Below, piece by piece: positions 48,301-64,000 of a DNA stretch of 64,000 nt (positions are counted from its first letter, which is position 1; the number at the start of each line of letters is the position of its first letter). The translations under genes were made by a program, and so were the position numbers. The notes below the pieces were generated by a model. It made no database searches. It was not told the origin of the DNA and saw nothing but the letters and a program-made list of their open reading frames with translations. This DNA is from Syngnathus acus (lineage: Eukaryota; Chordata; Actinopteri; Syngnathiformes; Syngnathidae), in the NCBI RefSeq assembly GCF_901709675.1, contig NC_051097.1:5930039-5994038 (forward strand). Reading direction: 5' to 3'.

Positions 48301-49380
48301 CACAAGTAATGTAGTCCTAAAGATCGTATCCTTTCCTAAGGCTTAATGGTGGATCAATGCAGTGTCGGCATCAAGGTCAAATACTAAGCAGTGTCCATAG
48401 AGGCATTTGATGGTCACTCGGAAATAGCCAGATTGATTTCAAAATCATCAGACTTTCGTGGCAGACTTTGTCTTGGTTTTGTGGTATGAGTTGTTGACAA
48501 TTTTTTGTGGGTCTACTCATATTAGCCATGCCTAGCAAAATTCTTTGACATTTGGGGATGGATTATTGAAAAACTGCAAGGGGCCATCGGAAGTAGAAAC
48601 ACAGAACAAGTCCAAAGTCTTTTATGCGTGTAATGAATCTTCCATGGTTGAAAGTCTTTCAAATGGTGCCCAATTAAGGACTTAATGGTTATCACTGTTT
48701 TGTTAGGTTTGCATCTTTAATTAGGTCTCATTAACCATGTTTAGACATGCTTGATTAAAGACAATTTCTGCAGGCTAAAAATAAGTGCAATTTTGAACAG
48801 AAAACAAAGAGATGGTTAATAACCAGCTGTTTGTTTGCTGCGATTGTGTTCCAAGCCCAAAAGATATATTGTTTTCGTATCAAAAGACTCCTTGGATGTA
48901 ATTGCTAACTTGGTCATTGGGGAAAAAAACGATCCCTCTGTGACAAAGGCAAAATGTCGGGAAAAGTTGAAGTGATGCATGCTTTAAGAATTCATTTCCC
49001 GTGTATACAATTACTTTTCATTATGGCTGAATGAGGCCCCGTTGTTGTTGTGATAACGCGGCAGCCGCAAAACAACGGCACGGTTCCAAAGCCAGCCTTG
49101 GGAGATTTATTCTAGACAAGTTTGCGTTGTTTGCTGTTGATACTCGCCACAATGAAAGCAATGCATTGACCTGCAAGAGAGGGAATTTGTCTTTGAGGCA
49201 GGCAGCTTTACGATTTTAGTACTGGACCTTGAAAGGTAATGAATGGAAATCCCCTCCCGGTGGTATGTCCAATATTTCACCGGAAGTGCTGACTCTTCCA
49301 GAACCATCTATAGATTTCATCCCGACTCACTAGCGTCCGAAAGACCATGACACGCCATCGCTTTTAAATGACAATATGTC
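42328..49380. other. Intergenic, no recognised gene
   Basis: Seven kilobases with unremarkable AT-rich sequence and some GC-richer islands (about 44330-44480, 46140-46360, 46600-46780, 47990-48200). Degenerate AAGTCATAAT-type sequence lies near 43110-43225. A short segment at 47793-47876 has splice-like borders on both strands. Frames of 86 aa (44227-44487, minus), 146 aa (46461-46901, minus) and 120 aa (47947-48309, plus) do not match any family I know. Confidence 0.45.
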
Positions 49381-51310
49381 GTTTATTTTCTATATCTTAA
49401 AGGTTTATTATTTACAAACAAAATAAAATCCAAAATCAAAGAAAAATCCAAAGGATTTTTTGACAAACACTGTTTGTCTGCATATTGTTGTATAAGAAAG
49501 TTTACATTAATCTTTCTTTTCCTCCGCGAAGAAACTCAGTAAACCAAAGTGTGGCTCTCGTCCTCTGCGGAAATTCTTTTTGCATCTCTATTTTTCTTCC
49601 GCCTAATCCAAACAAACTGACGAACGACAAAAAATAAATAAATAAATAAAGGAACAAAATTGAGAATATACATACAAACGTATGTGCTGGTTTGTTGAGG
49701 GTCTCTACGCTGCTAATGTGTAAGCTTGTTACGTTGCCATTAATGCCCCTCTGGTAGCTGTGATCGGAACAGTGAGGAGGGTAAAAAAAAAAAAAAAAAA
49801 AAAGCACATAGTTGGGAAGCACTCCCCCTCCAAAGGCAAGTATAAAAAATACGGCAAAAAAAAAAAGAATAAAGCAACAGTCCTGCGATGTCATCACTCA
49901 TTCCAATGCAACTATGGCAGATTCATGATTAAGTGCTCCAAGATGGAAATCTGCCACCCAAAAAAATATTTAGCTTTCTACTCAAAAAGTGCAATTTGTA
50001 AAACAATGACTTTTTTTTTTTTTTTGCTTTGGCCGGTTTCCTTACACAAAAATCAGTGGCTAGCTACAAAAAAGAAAATGTAAGAAAGGTGCTCGGCATT
50101 AGTACATCTTGTCGTGCGTGATATTACTGCGTTAGGATTGCACCACCCCACCCCAAAAAAAAACAAAAAAAAAATCAACTTTACAGATAATAGCGTGAAC
50201 GTGACAGAGATAACAACAAAAGTTGCCATGAGACATTTGGCCGTCGTCGCAAACTCCTTTCTTGTCAAAAAACCAACAAACAAGAATTAAAAACACAGAC
50301 GCACAACATGTAAAAGAGGAACATCAGGATGAACCAAAGAAGGGCGGAACATGGCTATTGTTTAGGCACAAATACGTAAGAATGTCCATGTGAAAAGTCG
50401 ATGCTCACACAGACCACATCGAGACGGACGGACAATGAACATAATCAAACAACAACATTTAACGTCAACATTGTTTTTTGTTGTTGTGACCGTGCATGCT
50501 TTCATTGACAGCGGCGGTGAGATCATATCGGTACACTATCGACACAAACTTGGAGCCAAACGTTCATTCCCGGAAGGCCTCGGACACGCTTAACCGACCT
50601 ATTTATGGAATGCACTGGAAGTCATAACATATCTCGGAAGCAAGAAAGACGGTCTTCCCGATCTGAAGTGAACTGAAAGAATCGTGGTCTGCTTGGAAGC
50701 TTCAGTGTCTGTTTTTGGGTGGGTTTAGCGTGTCCGAGCTCTCGGGGAAGGATTCGGATGAGACGGGGAACCTTAATGCAAACAGAAGCACTGTGCAGCG
50801 TTTTTTTTGGGAAAGTTCTGTTTCCTGAATCAGTTCAGAGGGTTAGCAAATGTTACACCAAACCCTTAAGCTAGCTCCATTGACTGAAGTTCATTGTGTT
50901 TTTACGGGCTTGGTTGTCAAGTCTATTTCCGAAGTAACAGCTACGACTCTGACAATTGTGACTACTAATACAACGACATGGGGTTCCTTGGTTTACACAA
51001 GTCCTGTCGTACAAAACATCGAGGCTACTGATTGACACACATTGAGCTAGCTTGCGCAGCAGTGTAGTTATTGTTTTCCTTTTGATTGTTTCATATTTAA
51101 GGTCAAGATGTACTGTATTTATCATATACATTAACTGGGAGCTTAAAATACTACAAAAATATTAATTTAAATGTACTAAGAACAAAATTCAATTTAGCAA
51201 AATGGATGACATAACCCAGGCCAAGGGAGAAGGCAGCGCCAATGATTCTTGGTTCTGTTCAATGTCTTTTTTTGTTTTTTTACAGTTCAGTATGTTTGTT
51301 TTTCAGTCAT

Positions 51311-51336
51311 TACACACACACACTATATATATATAT

Positions 51337-51367
<31 letters not shown>

Positions 51368-51386
51368 CACACACATACATATATAT

Positions 51387-51431
<45 letters not shown>

Positions 51432-51450
51432 TATGTATGTGCGTGTGTGT
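51311..51450. repeat. Compound CA/TA microsatellite
   Basis: Alternating CA and TA blocks over 140 bp, ending in TG. Open frames through it (YIYIYTHTHT) are low-complexity artefacts. Confidence 0.9.
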
Positions 51451-52271
51451 TATTAGCACTGTGCATTTCTTTGCATTAAGGTTCGTTTGTCTGCTTTGTT
51501 GCTTGCAGGTGGGTTAGCTAGGTTCCCCGACAGAAGTAAGACATTTGTTTATGATAGAGAGAATGCACCACACAGTATCTGTAAATACTAGCTCTACAAA
51601 AATTATTTACAGCACACGTATAGGTAATCTTTATGTCACAGTCTATTGCATAATGGTGATAATTCTTTAGTTTATAAATATTATAAATATACACAGAGTT
51701 TTCTTTTTTTCTCTTTCGTCGTTAGGTCACATTTCAACCATCCCAAATGAGGAATAGAAAACAAACGCACCCATCCGTCCTTCCGTCCATCTGTCACACT
51801 CGTCTTAAAGCAGCATTTTCTGTTATTCATTCCCTTAACACTGTCGAGGTTACAAACACTATCCGTACGGTGTTGATTTTTGAAAGTCCAGAAAATTCCT
51901 TTGTGTGAGCGTGTGCTATTTGTTCTTCTGTATTTTTTCTTTTTTTTAAAGATGATTTGCAAGAGTTTACTTTGTACGTATGATTCCACAGTGGTGCTAA
52001 TTGCTGCTTGTCTTTGTTGGTGAAAAAGGAAGTCACAATCTGTAATGCATTCCAGATTTTAAAAAAACAAAACAGATAAACCCTCAAATTTAAAAATAAA
52101 AAATTCATACACTGTATATAATTCATTATATTTCTCAGAAAGGAAGACTCATGTTTTTTTTTTTATACTACAGCTTTTTTTCAATTGCCATTGCGAAATA
52201 TATTATAATTGGATTTCAGCACACAGTCACATGCTCTCGCATTCTCCCAACGCTCCCATTTGTACCATTTA

Positions 52272-52447
<176 letters not shown>

Positions 52448-52679
52448 GGCCATATACCAGATATGTGTATATTTTCATAGATATGGCATTAAAGAAAAAG
52501 AGATTATCTGTATAATATACATTCTTAAGTAGGGTGACAACATGTCTAAAATATAATACAAGGGCTTCGTATGTACACGATTACAATGAGGTTATCTGAG
52601 AAGAGAAAACGCTGAAGTAGATTGGAGCTCCTCCGTGGTTAAAAAAATAAATAAAATCAAAAAGAAAGAATAAATGGGA

Positions 52680-64000
<11,321 letters not shown>

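Noticed and set aside
47947-48309. 120-codon plus-strand frame
   Set aside because: No family resemblance and no start or splice context. Kept only as a note because it lies near the exon-like segment at 47793-47876.
36272-49380. A fish pmaip1 or mc4r gene, expected near ccbe1 from human gene order
   Set aside because: No BH3-like LRxIGD peptide and no seven-helix receptor frame were found. A very short pmaip1 exon cannot be excluded by eye.
51202-51517. Three overlapping plus-strand frames with Tyr-Ile and Thr-His repeats
   Set aside because: They read through a CA/TA microsatellite.

Overview
This window is a piece of a vertebrate nuclear genome, most likely a ray-finned (teleost) fish with fairly compact genes. 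The reasons are: intron-split genes with GT-AG boundaries; protein families found only in animals; AT-rich introns with many short microsatellites; a tRNA-derived SINE and non-autonomous DNA transposons of the kinds that litter teleost genomes; and gene structures that match vertebrate orthologues exon by exon. The species cannot be named from the sequence. There is no bacterial operon, CRISPR array, virus or functional tRNA or rRNA gene here.

Layout. All four genes that can be supported lie on the minus strand. (1) Positions 1733-5432: cplx4 (complexin-4), three coding exons, 159 aa, ending in a CAAX prenylation box. (2) 6539-14175: lman1 (ERGIC-53 cargo lectin), 13 coding exons, 536 aa, ending in KKFF. 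(3) 20833-36271: ccbe1 (collagen and calcium-binding EGF domain protein 1), 11 coding exons, 405 aa. (4) 52680 to beyond the right edge: hcn1 (pacemaker channel), of which only the last two coding exons are inside the window. All exon phases were checked by hand and join in frame. As I recall, cplx4-lman1-ccbe1 in the same order and orientation is the arrangement of human 18q21.32. hcn1 is on a different human chromosome (5p12), so its position here is a lineage-specific junction.

The 16.4 kb between ccbe1 and hcn1 (36272-52679) is the accessory part. It holds an alternating-orientation cluster of five decayed tRNA-like units (about 38050-38637), an AT-rich degenerate tandem repeat (38708-39000), a hAT-like transposon end (about 39986-40032) that runs straight into a 2.27 kb array of about 71 copies of a 32-bp minisatellite rich in TTAGGG (40055-42327), and then several kb with no recognisable gene. 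The lower part (roughly 49380-52679) may be hcn1 3' UTR and contains very long AC/AT microsatellites. Introns and the 14.2-20.8 kb intergenic stretch hold more mobile-element remnants: a 146-bp hAT-type MITE with a perfect 8-bp target-site duplication (20506-20651), a 939-bp TA-flanked inverted-repeat element (59149-60087), two related hAT MITEs (56675-56871 and 60351-60506), a decayed SINE pair (30776-31300) and a degenerate TAGAC-type array (28213-28600).

The genes do not form one pathway. Complexin-4 regulates SNARE fusion at ribbon synapses, LMAN1 ferries glycoproteins from ER to ERGIC, CCBE1 is a secreted factor for lymphatic growth, and HCN1 is a neuronal/photoreceptor cation channel. 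I found no new protein system. The most unusual structures are the tRNA-like alternating cluster and the telomere-like minisatellite abutting a transposon end.
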